From assembly GCA_003671055.1 (NCBI GenBank), contig QWPV01000005.1, positions 12,485-75,818 on the forward strand: 63,334 nucleotides of DNA, written 5' to 3'. The position numbers were made by a program, and so were the translations under genes. The notes under the pieces were generated by a model. It did not search any database and was not told the DNA's origin. It saw only the letters and a list, made by a program, of their open reading frames with translations. Within the stretch, counting starts at the first letter, position 1. Every line of letters starts with the position of its first letter. The DNA is from Planctomycetota bacterium. GTDB taxonomy: Bacteria > Planctomycetota > Phycisphaerae > Phycisphaerales > SM1A02. This document shows positions 34,705 through 44,689 of this stretch, piece by piece.

Positions 34705-37700
34705 ATGCTGTTCTCTTCGACACGACAATGGCTGCTCGTAGGGTGCGTGCTTTTCTCCGCTTCATCGCTCTGCACCGCAGCGCACGCGCGGCAAGAACAC
34801 GTGATTCCCGCGGTGGCGGATTCTCCGACCGCGCAAGCGCTCGTTGAACAAGCGCGTGCGCAAGCCTCCTCCAACGCCGCCGAAGCAGCACGCCTCGCGC
34901 GGAGATTGCTCGACGAGTTTGGTGATCGAATCGTTTCGACAGGGAACCCAGACGATGGAAACTTCATCTCGGTGGGACTCGATGTGGAGTCGCTCCTTCT
35001 TCAATCACCTGATGTGCTCGCGCGATTTCTTCGCAGCGAATCGGATGAAGCTGCGCGCATGCTTGCTGAACGAGGTCCTGCAGTCACAGTTGCGCGGCGA
35101 TTGCTCACGCCTGCCGGGCTCAGCGCGTCGCTGATTCTCGCGGAGGACGCATTGCGAAGAGGGCAGTTTGATGCGGCGGTGGTCGCGCTTGATCGAGCGG
35201 CGCAGCATCCGCTGCTTGTCGTTCCCATCGATGGAAACGTACAACTCGTCCGTCAGCGTGCAGCCTATCTCGCCCTGCTCTCGATGAGTCTGCGTGCGCG
35301 AGGCGATGACGAACGATTGCGTGATGTGCTTCAATCGCTGAAGGATCTCGCGACGAATCCCGCTGCGGCAGATGCGCTCGCGGCAGCAACGCGATTTGTT
35401 CCACCACCGCGCGGAGCAATCGTGTTGAGTGCGATGACGGGTGGAGCGCAAGGCGCACTTCCGAACGACGCGTGGCGCAAGATTTTCTCGAAGCCCCTCG
35501 AAGAGTCGATCTTCCTTCGTTTCTACGGACCCGAAGCACTCGCGCGGTTGCCCGAACGCGCAGTTGAACGCGCGCGTGCTGATGCATCGTGGTTGACTGG
35601 GGAATCCACGGTTTCTGGGGGCAACATCTTTGTGAGTGAAGGTCGCACGTTGCGCGCGTTTGATGCGACGACTGCGCAAGAATTGTGGAGTGTCGATCTT
35701 GCGTTGAGGGGCACTGGTCGGGAGACTGGAGTCGCGATTGATCTCTTGAGTGTTGCAGTGCAGGGGTTTGATGCGGCAGTCATCGCAGGAAATGGATTCT
35801 CGAACGCGCGCACCGATGGCGGCCGAGTGTTTCTCGTCGATGTGCGCGGAGGCGTGCAGCGCTGGAGTGTGTCGGTGGATGCACTCGAGGGTCGCGCTGA
35901 ACTCGAGGGTGCATTTGCTGTGGGTACGCCCGTCATCATCGGCGACTCTGTGTTGATCACAGTGCGACGGCCTACCACGCGATTAGAACAAGCCGACTCG
36001 GTGCTCGCGCTCTCGCGGAAGGACGGATCCATTCAATGGTTGACGCTCATCGCAGCGAGTGGCGGAACGCGCGCGGTGTCGATGCGCCGAGCGCCAGGGA
36101 TGTGCCTCGATCACGGCGCACTCTTCGTCTCGACGCCGCTCGGCGCGATTGCGCGCGTGCGGATTGAAGATGGCGCGATACAGTGGCTGCGTCGCTTTCG
36201 CGTCCCGCTGCGCGAGCCGAGATTTTCAGCGGAAGCATGGGAGTGCGCGCGTCCGGCGATCGTGATGGGCCGACTCTTGAGTGTGACGCCAGACGAAGCG
36301 GAAATCGTTTCGCTCGATGTGCGCGACGGCGCGACGATTGGTGTCGCGGTGATTGGTCCTGGCACTGTGTGGGGAAGTCCGCGATCGTTACTCGCGAGTG
36401 ATGCGATGCTGCTCGCAATCGGCGGCGATGTTGTGGCGTTCGATCCCACGAATCTGACGACGCCAATTTGGACACTGAGTGAGACGGAAGCGACTGCGTG
36501 GGGAACACGCGGTGGGCGTGACAACCGCGGGGGGATCCGAGGCCGCGTGAGCATCGCGGGCGAGATCGTGCTCGTGCCGAGCGTGGATGATCTTTGGTTC
36601 GTTCGTCTCTCTAATGGAAAGCGCATCGCGAGACTTGAAACGAAAGAGCCTGTAAATGCAGTGCTCACCGAGGATCGCGTGGTGACGGTGGGTGTCGATC
36701 AACTTTCCGTCTACATGTCAGGTCTTGACGCTGTCGCTGCACTTCGCGCGCGCCTCGATGGTGCGCGTGATCCTTCCGCAGCTATCGCGTTGTTTGATCT
36801 TGCGCGAGACACTGGCGATCTCGCGCTCGCACTTGATGCAGCGCAGCGCGCATGTTCCATTCTCTCGACGCGTGCAGGGGATCCCTTGCGAAGAGTCGTG
36901 GGCGATCGGCTTGTCGAGAGTGCGCCGAATGCTGGAGAGCTCGGTGAACGCTACCTCGCGCTTGCAACGGAGATCGCGGACGACGATCAATTGCGCGCGC
37001 GTTTAGCATTCGCGCGCGCGGAGTGGTTTTCGCGTCGGGGCAATGACGATGCTGCAGTGGAAGCATGGCGCGCGATTGCCGCAGCAGATATCGGTGAAGT
37101 CGCATTCGTTGAAGATGGCGCTGTGCGTGCGACGCGAAGTGTTGCGGTGCGGGCGCTGGCAAAATTTCTCAGAGAGCCGGCGCATGCAGCAGCGCAATCG
37201 GCATATGAAGCGCGCGCGGATGCTGCGCTGCAAGCACTCACAACTGATCTGACAGCGGATGCATGTGTTCGATTCGTTGAGTCCTATCCGCGCACTGCTG
37301 CAAGCGCGCGTGCGGCACAGCGAGGATCGGAAATCCTTATCGCAGCAACACGCACGCGCGAGGCGAGCGCGATCGTTGCCATCGCACTCCGCGAAGCGCG
37401 TATCGCTCCTGCGCGCAGTGATCTCCTCGCATTACTGCGAGCCGATGCATCCTTCGTGGATGACCGTTCGTTACTCCCGCGCCTCGGTGATCCGACATTC
37501 GAAGCCACTGAGTTTCCTGGTCGACTTGTTCGTCGCGCGTTCGATGCGCTCGCGCCCCGTGCGAGAAACTCCGTGTACGTGATGGAAGAGTTTGACCTCG
37601 TCGCGCGCGACATTCTCGACTTCAAAGAGCAGTGGCGACTCCCGATGATGGATCGTGATCCAGTCTTACTCACGGATGGCGCGCTGCTGATTTTTTCTGA

Positions 37701-38814
37701 GAGCGCGAAGGATCGTCCGGAGCATTGTGTTGCGATCAATGCAACGAGCGGCGCTGTCCTTTGGAGAACCGCGCCGCCTGATGAAGTGTTTGGACCACTC
37801 CCTCGCATCGATGGAGAGCCCGGTGGCGTGCGCACGTTGCCCGAGGGCACGCCTTACTTTGCAGGTCAGTTACTTGCGTCGATTGCAGGGGATCGACTCG
37901 CGATCGTGCGACGCAATGGCGATGCCGCAACGTTTGATCCGCGCGTTGGAAGTCCAACGGTCATACACGGCGTGATGTCGCAGGTGTACGTCACAGCGAG
38001 CGACGAACAATTTCTTGCAGTGGGCGGTCGTCGCATTGAAGGCGATGCCACGCGTCCAGTTGTCGCGCTCTTCGATCCCGCAACACTCGCGCTTCAAGCG
38101 ACGTTTGCAACTGCAAGCGGTGGAGACGTTCGGTGGATCAGTCGATCGAAACGAGGAGAGGTCGCAGTCGGTACGACGTCGGGTATCGAAATTTGGTCAC
38201 TTGCACCAACAACGAATGGTCTGTCCCCGCGCTTCATGACTGGTGTTGCAGATGCGCGAAGTTGGGACTCGGTGTCACCTGTGTGGTGTGAGGATCGGTT
38301 GTTCGCGCTCGATCGCAACGGACGGCTTCTCAGCGTTGGGTTGTGGACTGGTGGACTGTTAGAGATTGGATTCGGTGACGGTTCGGCAGACCTTGCACGG
38401 ACTGTTCGCGCGTTGAGCCCATTCGGCACCGATCTGCTTGCGCATTCCGACAATCGAGTCGCGCTCATCAATGCCTCGGGCGCGGTCATTGGTCGTGACT
38501 CGAGCGTCGGTGATTTGAACTTCATCTCTGCTGTCCTCGGGCAGGACCGAATCGTGCTCGTGAACGGCGTCGGTGGACGGCAAGCGCCCAATGCGATGCG
38601 CACTGCGCTCATTTCGGAGTACATCTATCGCCTCTCGGTTGTGGATCCAACGGCCGGACTGCGCCTTCTTGGCGAATCGGTCGAGGTTCGGTCGGTGAAT
38701 CAGAGGTTCAACCGAACGATTGGCGTGGATGGGTGGATTCTCCTCTCAAATGACACGACGACCGTTGCCGTGCGATTCGAAAAATCCTCAAAACCTTCCC
38801 CGATTGAGGGTTGA
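34705..38814 (+). CDS. Very large exported PQQ-type beta-propeller protein
   Basis: About 1369 residues. A signal peptide ends near AHARQE. An N-terminal helical part comes first, then PQQ-like repeats, for example GGNIFVSEGRTLRAFDATTAQELWSVD. A central helical, TPR-like section (about residues 670-930) follows, with ALDAAQRACSIL and YLALATEIADDDQLRARLAFARAEWF in shortened form. A second propeller with repeats such as AINATSGAVLWRTAPP makes up the rest. It is a two-propeller scaffold related in style to BamB and planctomycete PQQ proteins. No catalytic residues for quinoprotein dehydrogenase were recognised. The function is unknown. Confidence 0.75.
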   Translation: MLFSSTRQWLLVGCVLFSASSLCTAAHARQEHVIPAVADSPTAQALVEQARAQASSNAAEAARLARRLLDEFGDRIVSTGNPDDGNFISVGLDVESLLLQSPDVLARFLRSESDEAARMLAERGPAVTVARRLLTPAGLSASLILAEDALRRGQFDAAVVALDRAAQHPLLVVPIDGNVQLVRQRAAYLALLSMSLRARGDDERLRDVLQSLKDLATNPAAADALAAATRFVPPPRGAIVLSAMTGGAQGALPNDAWRKIFSKPLEESIFLRFYGPEALARLPERAVERARADASWLTGESTVSGGNIFVSEGRTLRAFDATTAQELWSVDLALRGTGRETGVAIDLLSVAVQGFDAAVIAGNGFSNARTDGGRVFLVDVRGGVQRWSVSVDALEGRAELEGAFAVGTPVIIGDSVLITVRRPTTRLEQADSVLALSRKDGSIQWLTLIAASGGTRAVSMRRAPGMCLDHGALFVSTPLGAIARVRIEDGAIQWLRRFRVPLREPRFSAEAWECARPAIVMGRLLSVTPDEAEIVSLDVRDGATIGVAVIGPGTVWGSPRSLLASDAMLLAIGGDVVAFDPTNLTTPIWTLSETEATAWGTRGGRDNRGGIRGRVSIAGEIVLVPSVDDLWFVRLSNGKRIARLETKEPVNAVLTEDRVVTVGVDQLSVYMSGLDAVAALRARLDGARDPSAAIALFDLARDTGDLALALDAAQRACSILSTRAGDPLRRVVGDRLVESAPNAGELGERYLALATEIADDDQLRARLAFARAEWFSRRGNDDAAVEAWRAIAAADIGEVAFVEDGAVRATRSVAVRALAKFLREPAHAAAQSAYEARADAALQALTTDLTADACVRFVESYPRTAASARAAQRGSEILIAATRTREASAIVAIALREARIAPARSDLLALLRADASFVDDRSLLPRLGDPTFEATEFPGRLVRRAFDALAPRARNSVYVMEEFDLVARDILDFKEQWRLPMMDRDPVLLTDGALLIFSESAKDRPEHCVAINATSGAVLWRTAPPDEVFGPLPRIDGEPGGVRTLPEGTPYFAGQLLASIAGDRLAIVRRNGDAATFDPRVGSPTVIHGVMSQVYVTASDEQFLAVGGRRIEGDATRPVVALFDPATLALQATFATASGGDVRWISRSKRGEVAVGTTSGIEIWSLAPTTNGLSPRFMTGVADARSWDSVSPVWCEDRLFALDRNGRLLSVGLWTGGLLEIGFGDGSADLARTVRALSPFGTDLLAHSDNRVALINASGAVIGRDSSVGDLNFISAVLGQDRIVLVNGVGGRQAPNAMRTALISEYIYRLSVVDPTAGLRLLGESVEVRSVNQRFNRTIGVDGWILLSNDTTTVAVRFEKSSKPSPIEG

Positions 38815-38939
38815 CAGAAAGGCGATGGGGCGCGACAACTTCGCCCCTGCCCCAACTCGTGGGCAACTACAGAGTGTGCCGATACAGCGCGCCTGTTGGC
38901 GAATTGTTTGAACTGAAACCGGTTGGAGTTTTCATACCA

Positions 38940-39308
38940 ATGACCATGCCCACGCTTCTTCTGCATCGCAACAAAGTTGACACTCGCTTCGCGAAACTCG
39001 GCGGAACGCCATCGTTTTCATTCGTCGCCGCTGACGAGGATGAGGACGAAGCCGATCTCAGTTTCCTCGAAGATGATGATGAGTTTGGTGAAGATGATGT
39101 AGACGAGGACGAAGCCAAAGAAGAAGAAGAGGAAGAAGAAGAGGACGACGACGACGACTTCGGCGATGACTTTGAAGACGAAGAGGAAGAAGAAGACGAG
39201 AAGAAGGACGATGACGAGTCGAGCGCGACCGAAGAAGAGGACTCAGAGGAAGAAGGACCTCCAGCTGACGACGACGACGATGATGACGACGAAAAGGAAG
39301 AGGATTGA
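38940..39308 (+). CDS. Extremely acidic small protein
   Basis: The product has 122 residues. A short ordinary N-terminus (MTMPTLLLHRNKVDTRFAKLG) is followed by about 95 residues that are mostly Asp and Glu, with runs such as EEEEEEEE and DDDDDDDD. Predicted isoelectric point is very low and the tail must be disordered. GGAG lies about 11 nt before the ATG; the frame is open upstream but that part lies just after the PQQ gene. Polyacidic tails mimic nucleic acid or act as counter-ions or chaperones for basic proteins, as in RNA polymerase delta. The role here is unknown. A clear terminator follows. Confidence 0.65.
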   Translation: MTMPTLLLHRNKVDTRFAKLGGTPSFSFVAADEDEDEADLSFLEDDDEFGEDDVDEDEAKEEEEEEEEDDDDDFGDDFEDEEEEEDEKKDDDESSATEEEDSEEEGPPADDDDDDDDEKEED

Positions 39309-39336
39309 GTCCGACGCTCGCGTAACTTGAAATACC

Positions 39337-39367
39337 AACGACCCCTGCGCTTGCGGGGGTCGTTTTA
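39337..39367 (+). terminator. Intrinsic terminator after the acidic protein gene
   Basis: Stem AACGACCCC / GGGGTCGTT with a GC-rich inner pair around CTTG, then TTTTAT. It lies between convergent genes and serves the + strand gene best. Confidence 0.85.
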
Positions 39368-39390
39368 TATGCGAACGATGGTTACATACA

Positions 39391-40617
39391 TCACGGCTTC
39401 ACGGGCTCGACCGCACGAAGCGCTGCGAGCCTGAGCGTTCGTCCTTCAGGCGCAACGAGAAGTACACCTTGCGCGCCGCTCTGTGATGGCAGTCGCCGGG
39501 GCACCGCGACGGAGTCCAGGAGCTTCGTGCCAACATCTGTGCCATCAGCCATCGATTGCACGCGCACTTCGCCGCCAAGAAGGGCTGCGAAATGCGTTGG
39601 ATCCGTGAATGACACCGCGAGTGACCGCCCCTTGAGTTGCGCGAACGCGCCAGTCTTTGGGTCCCACGAACGGACGCCACGACTTGTTGGATCGAAGAAC
39701 AGGATTTGTCCAGACGGCGACACCGCATCGAGACCCTGCTGCGGCGAGAACATCTGAAACGCAATGCGTGCATCCACGCGATCGGAGATTCGAAAGAGTG
39801 CTGGCGGCATCGACGCAGCCTTCGGATCACTCGGATCAATACATGCGAACGACGCAACGCCATCGCGCAGCAACACCGCGCACACGCAACTTCGATTCAC
39901 GGCGACGGGGAAGATCCACGAGGCGCCGTCGGGCGCTGGAATGATTATGTCGTCTTCGTTTCCCTCCACGCGAATACAGAGGCTCCATGCGCCTCCCGCT
40001 GCATCACGGCTGCTCCATGCAAGCGTCGCATCGGGCGCGAGTGATGCGAACGCATTCGTGCGTCCATCGTCGACGATCCACTCCGGCTCACTCTTGCCCC
40101 ACAGAAGAATTCCAATTGCACGCGCTCCGCTCGGTCGCGGATTCTCGCATACGCATCCCGCGAAACTCGCGCCGCGACCGAGCAGGATGCCGTCGTCGCT
40201 CTCGCTGAGTCGTAAGAGACCGCTCGGCTCGATGCGATACGTCGCAACACGCGCACGCGGAACTGCGGCGCCAGTCTGCGCGAGACGAATGCGAAAGTCG
40301 ATGTTGTCCCCGAGCTGCACCGCGAAGTGTCGACCATCAGGGCACACGATTGGCAGGGTGAAGCCGTCGTACGGAACACTTCCAAGTGCTTGAATCTGCC
40401 CGCGAATCGCGCTCGGCACCGATTGCACAGGCGTCGATTGCGGCGCTGCTGCGAGAGCAGCTTTGAGTGCGCCCGCATTCTTCGTCGAGGGTGCGCAACC
40501 GATGGGCAACGCAAACAACAGCGCGCAGAAACTTAAGCCAAGCCTCAAGCCAAAACTCAAGTGACGAGCATGCGTGCGATCTGTATCAAGGATTCGGCGT
40601 GGGCGACTTCGCATCAT
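39391..40617 (-). CDS. Lipoprotein with beta-propeller-like repeats at the end of the T2SS operon
   Basis: The product has 408 residues. The signal peptide ends in the lipobox LPIGC. The body is beta-rich with repeated IRLAQTGAAV, LAWSSRDAAGGAWSLC and RGVRSWDPKTGAFAQLKG elements, which suggests a seven-bladed propeller of WD/YVTN style. It begins 32 nt inside the secretin gene, so the two are translationally linked. As the last gene it could be a secretin pilotin (GspS-like role) or a substrate. The fold call is tentative. Confidence 0.6.
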   Translation of the reverse strand: MMRSRPRRILDTDRTHARHLSFGLRLGLSFCALLFALPIGCAPSTKNAGALKAALAAAPQSTPVQSVPSAIRGQIQALGSVPYDGFTLPIVCPDGRHFAVQLGDNIDFRIRLAQTGAAVPRARVATYRIEPSGLLRLSESDDGILLGRGASFAGCVCENPRPSGARAIGILLWGKSEPEWIVDDGRTNAFASLAPDATLAWSSRDAAGGAWSLCIRVEGNEDDIIIPAPDGASWIFPVAVNRSCVCAVLLRDGVASFACIDPSDPKAASMPPALFRISDRVDARIAFQMFSPQQGLDAVSPSGQILFFDPTSRGVRSWDPKTGAFAQLKGRSLAVSFTDPTHFAALLGGEVRVQSMADGTDVGTKLLDSVAVPRRLPSQSGAQGVLLVAPEGRTLRLAALRAVEPVKP

Positions 40618-43402
40618 TCAATGGTGCTGCACCAGGAACTTCACCGAGGTCAGGAACAGGCTTCACGAGATCCTCACCGTTGCGAAGATCTTCGAAGAAC
40701 TTACTGCCTCGGATGATCGCATCGGACGACTTCTCGAGTGGCTCCGAGAGTTCTCGCAGTCGCATAATCTCGTTCTTGTTGAAGTTCGTATCGTTCGCGT
40801 CGGGATTTTCGATCACCACCGGCGTGAGGAAGATGACGAGTTCGACGACTTCATTCTGAATCTCGTTCAGCTGGAACGCGAGACCAAGGACTGGAATGTC
40901 ACCAAGGAACGGCACGCGACGATTCTTCTTCGTCTCTTGTTCGCGGCGAATACCCGAGATGATGATCGTCTGACCGTTCTTGAGTGTGACCTCTGTGTTG
41001 GTCTGCCGGCGATCGATGACAGGATTTGAGTTGATGACCGTCGCGGAGAGATTCGAGAGCAGAATCTCAATCTCCATGTTCACGTTGTTGTCTTGCGTGA
41101 TGCGTGGACGCACGTTCACACCGATGCCGACTGCAGTCTGGGTGAAGGACGAAGTGGTACCTACCTGACCATCGGTCGTTCCGTTGAGCAGCGACACGTC
41201 GCGACCGGCGAAGAACTTCGCCTCCTTGTTGTCGCTGGTGACGATGCGCGGTTGTTGCAAGATGCGGACATCTGAATCGCTCGACAACGCTTGCATGAAA
41301 AGGCTCGCCTCAGACCCGACGATCAATTCTGACTGGTCGAACCAGCCTCCTCCGCCCGTCTTCGTGGCTTCGATTCCCGCGGTGCCCGTCAACGAATTCG
41401 TTGCACCGTTCAGTGGCGATGAGAAATCCTCGGCTCGACCGAACGCGCTACCGAAGCTGAAGCCATCGCCGAGCGAGACTTCCGCGAGCACCGCGGTGAT
41501 CATGACTTGCTTGCCTGGCTTATCGAGATCAATGATGATCTCTTCCAGTTTCTTTTGCACTTCAGGAGGTGCAAGCACGAGCAACGAATTCATGCCTGCA
41601 TTGGGGACCACGCGCGCGCGTCCAATGAGTCCGCTCGTTTCGCCTTCGTCTGCAGCGCTTGCGCCACCACGACCGACGCCGCCTTGCCATGGAAACTGCA
41701 CAGAGTTCTGTTGTTGAGCCCCTTGCGCCGCTTGTCCGGATGCGGTGGCGGAATCGTCGCCCGAGTCGAACGAATTTGAGATGCCCGTGAGACCTTCTTC
41801 AGGAAGCGAGAACGTCGTCTGCGTGCCAGAGTTTGCAAGCAGCGTGTTCAAGATTTCTGCGAGCCTGACCGCGCTTGCGTACTTCAGCGAAATGTTGACC
41901 GGGACACCAGTGGTGAACGGTTGATCGAGTTCTTCGATCCAACGATCGAGCCATTCAAAGTTGTCCGGCGTCTTCGAGATCACCACGAGGCGATTGGATT
42001 CTGGATACGCCTCAATCTGAAAGATGTTCGCGACGGCAGCACCCGCATCACTGCCGCCAGCACCACCTTGCTGCGGCGCTCGTCCGCCAGCAACCGCGCG
42101 ATTGCCGCCAGCTGAACCCGCGGCACCAGGATTGAGAAGGTTCGAGAGCAACCCCTTGATCTTGCTTGGGTCTGCGTACTCGAGGTCGTAGGTGCGGAAG
42201 ATCGCTCCGCCCGCGTCGGGTGGAAGATCCCACGCTTCTTGCACAAGTCGTTCAATCTGCGCGAGGTTGTCAGGCGTGGTACGCACCGTCAGCGAGTTCA
42301 GCGTGGGAAGCACAGTGACGATGAGCGTGCTGCTTGTTGCAGCACCAGCGCCGCCGCCACCACCTTGTTGACCGCCCGGAACATTCTGCTGTCGATTCTG
42401 TCCGCGTTGCTGTTGCTGGCGAGCCGCTGCGCCGCCAGTTGATTGACCGCCAGAACTCGGGAACAACTCATAGATGAGATCCGCAACAGTTTGCGCGTCT
42501 TGGTAATTAAGTCGGAATGTCTTCGTGACATGGTCAGCCCATGACTCAACATCGAGTGCAGCGACAAGCGACTGCACTTTCTTCGCGAGTCCGATGTCGC
42601 CCTGCAAGAGCAACTGATTCGAATTCGCATCCGCTTCGAACTTCGCGTAATCATCGGGAATCAGCGCAGAAATCCGCTCCTGCAGATCCGCAGCCTTCGC
42701 GCGCTTGATCTGAAAGAGCTTGATCACGATGTTGCCGTTTTCGACGAGCTTCGAGACATCGTCATCAGGGCCGAGGACAACGAGTGGCTGCACCTTCGAG
42801 AGATCAGTGAGTGTCTCGATGATGATGGAGTCTGGAGTTTCAACAACGCCGATGCCGTTCAGTCGGAATGCTTCGAAGATGAAATCGAGCGCGCGCTCTT
42901 TCGAGATAAATGTGTCATTGACGAGTGTGATCTTCGCGTTGGAGACATCCGTCTTTTGGAACATCACTGCTTTGCCGGTCCACGCAACGATCGTCGAGAT
43001 GATCTGCTCGATCGGCTCTTCCTTGAACCCAAGCTTCACAGGCTCATTGTCCATCACACGGCGACCCTGCTTGACCTTGTTGTCATATGCGACAGCAGCT
43101 GCTGGCGCGACAGCCGTTGCAGTCGACGGTGATGCGGCAGGCTGCGCGATTGGTGGCGCACGGTTTTCATCAAGATTGGGCGCAACAGGCGTGGGTTCTG
43201 GCGTTGTCGCGGCTGGCGCAACGGCAGGAGTTGGGCTCGCAGCGGGTTGTTCCTGCGGCGCGGCGCGCGTGGGCTCTTCCGCGTGGAGCAAGCTCGTCGC
43301 AATGGCGAGCGATGCAATGGAAACTCCAAGCAGGTTCGATCGCGTTGCGCGCGACATTCGGAAAGGGCTTGAGGAGAGAAGGGTGAGTTTCAAATTGCGC
43401 AA
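40586..43402 (-). CDS. gspD: Type II secretion secretin GspD
   Basis: The product has 938 residues. A TTG start at 43402 has AGGAG 8 nt upstream; the next ATG (43357) has no ribosome site. After the signal peptide (ending LLHAEE) and a Pro/Ala-rich linker come N0 (VKLGFKEEPIEQIISTIV) and N1-N3 domains with Gly-rich inserts around residues 330-370 and 440-470. The secretin core contains VMITAVLAEVSLGDGFSFG, ILQQPRIVTSDNKEAKFFAGRDV in shortened form, and VPFLGDIPVLGLAFQ. It forms the outer-membrane channel of the T2SS. It overlaps the next lipoprotein gene. Confidence 0.92.
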   Translation of the reverse strand: MRNLKLTLLSSSPFRMSRATRSNLLGVSIASLAIATSLLHAEEPTRAAPQEQPAASPTPAVAPAATTPEPTPVAPNLDENRAPPIAQPAASPSTATAVAPAAAVAYDNKVKQGRRVMDNEPVKLGFKEEPIEQIISTIVAWTGKAVMFQKTDVSNAKITLVNDTFISKERALDFIFEAFRLNGIGVVETPDSIIIETLTDLSKVQPLVVLGPDDDVSKLVENGNIVIKLFQIKRAKAADLQERISALIPDDYAKFEADANSNQLLLQGDIGLAKKVQSLVAALDVESWADHVTKTFRLNYQDAQTVADLIYELFPSSGGQSTGGAAARQQQQRGQNRQQNVPGGQQGGGGGAGAATSSTLIVTVLPTLNSLTVRTTPDNLAQIERLVQEAWDLPPDAGGAIFRTYDLEYADPSKIKGLLSNLLNPGAAGSAGGNRAVAGGRAPQQGGAGGSDAGAAVANIFQIEAYPESNRLVVISKTPDNFEWLDRWIEELDQPFTTGVPVNISLKYASAVRLAEILNTLLANSGTQTTFSLPEEGLTGISNSFDSGDDSATASGQAAQGAQQQNSVQFPWQGGVGRGGASAADEGETSGLIGRARVVPNAGMNSLLVLAPPEVQKKLEEIIIDLDKPGKQVMITAVLAEVSLGDGFSFGSAFGRAEDFSSPLNGATNSLTGTAGIEATKTGGGGWFDQSELIVGSEASLFMQALSSDSDVRILQQPRIVTSDNKEAKFFAGRDVSLLNGTTDGQVGTTSSFTQTAVGIGVNVRPRITQDNNVNMEIEILLSNLSATVINSNPVIDRRQTNTEVTLKNGQTIIISGIRREQETKKNRRVPFLGDIPVLGLAFQLNEIQNEVVELVIFLTPVVIENPDANDTNFNKNEIMRLRELSEPLEKSSDAIIRGSKFFEDLRNGEDLVKPVPDLGEVPGAAPLNDAKSPTPNP

Positions 43403-43513
43403 AGTGGGACTCCTGAGGGCTGATCACATTTTCGGCAGACTGCGGCTTTCAGGCACACCGAATGCAATGGTGCAGGAAAAGCCGGTGAAAGAACGGTTCT
43501 ACAAACGTTTGAG

Positions 43514-44689
43514 TTACGGCTGACCGCCGCCTTGCAGTACTTGAATGCGAGCGAGCAGGAGTGTTCGCTCATTTTCGAGCCGATCTCGATTGTCGGGGTC
43601 GACGTTAAGGCTGTTCGTCGCATCAATCGCACCCAACGAAGTTCGTGCGGTTGCCATATCCATCATGCTGATGCGGTCATCTGAAATTGCGGGCGGCAGG
43701 GTGCTCGCGTTAACATAGGTCTGGTTGTTCTGAGGCGCGGGCGGTGGAGGTGGAAGTTCCAACGGCTGCATTGCAGGAGATTGTCCGGGAAGAGGTTCTT
43801 CACCAGGCCCTGGACCTTGCGGTTGATCTGCGCCTGGCTCATCGCCTGGAGCTGCAAGCGGAGGCGAGCCACCGCGCACTGGAGTTGGGTTCGCGGTAGA
43901 GGCCTTCGCGGTTCCCGACGCACTCGGCGTCCCAGTAGCGGTAGGAGTGGAGCCCGCGCTGCCGTTGCTTCCGCTCGTGATCGGTCTGCCATCAGGTCGA
44001 GGTGAACCTGAACTTCCTGGCCCAGCAGTCGCAGTTCCAGCGGCACCACTGCCACTCGTTCCAGCACCTGTCGTGGACTTTCCTGTTGTCCCTGCCGTTG
44101 CGACGGAAGTGATTCCTATTGAGCCATTGAATGGATACGGATTCGAACTGAAGAATGTGCCGGCTCCGCGACTCCAGACATCAACCGTGTACTCGCCACG
44201 CAAGTACCCGAGTTTCACGTTCCACGGCGCATTCGTTTCGAGCACCGTCACGCCATTCACAGTCTGGCCTTTGAGAATGTTCATGCTCGCGAAAAACACA
44301 GTGTCACCCATGATGCTCGTTGGCGCTGGTCCTGTGTAACTCGAAGGTGGTGGTGGTGGACCTGGATCTGGCGGCGGTGGCGGGGGAACGAGCGGCGCGG
44401 GTGGAGCCTTTACTTTGCGCACGGGCGCACTCGGCATCACGAACACGCTTCGTCCATCGAATCGCTTGCGCGCATCGACCAACGACTTCGCGCCTTCTTC
44501 GGTGAGCACAGTAAGCGGGTCGGCTTCTGATTCACTCACGCTCGATGTGAACGCCGCGCTTACCAGATCTCGCACGCCAAATCCGATCGCGATGACCGCG
44601 ACAGTTGCAGCGATGGCGGACACGATCAACGGCGCTGTCGGACGGAAACCATCGCGCACAAGTTCAGAGATTCGAAGTCGTTCGCTCAT
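43514..44689 (-). CDS. gspC: GspC-like T2SS coupling protein
   Basis: The product has 391 residues. An N-terminal cytoplasmic stretch is followed by a single membrane helix (APLIVSAIAATVAVIAIGFGV) and a Pro-rich linker (PPPPPPDPGPPPPPSS). The HR-like beta domain reads DTVFFASMNILKGQTVNGVTVL and VKLGYLRGEYTVDVW. A long Gly/Ser/Thr/Pro-rich disordered region comes next, and the end has a short helical segment. Position next to gspM and before gspD, plus the HR-like domain, support GspC. GGAGG lies 6 nt before the ATG, and the start overlaps the preceding stop (ATGA). Confidence 0.72.
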   Translation of the reverse strand: MSERLRISELVRDGFRPTAPLIVSAIAATVAVIAIGFGVRDLVSAAFTSSVSESEADPLTVLTEEGAKSLVDARKRFDGRSVFVMPSAPVRKVKAPPAPLVPPPPPPDPGPPPPPSSYTGPAPTSIMGDTVFFASMNILKGQTVNGVTVLETNAPWNVKLGYLRGEYTVDVWSRGAGTFFSSNPYPFNGSIGITSVATAGTTGKSTTGAGTSGSGAAGTATAGPGSSGSPRPDGRPITSGSNGSAGSTPTATGTPSASGTAKASTANPTPVRGGSPPLAAPGDEPGADQPQGPGPGEEPLPGQSPAMQPLELPPPPPAPQNNQTYVNASTLPPAISDDRISMMDMATARTSLGAIDATNSLNVDPDNRDRLENERTLLLARIQVLQGGGQP

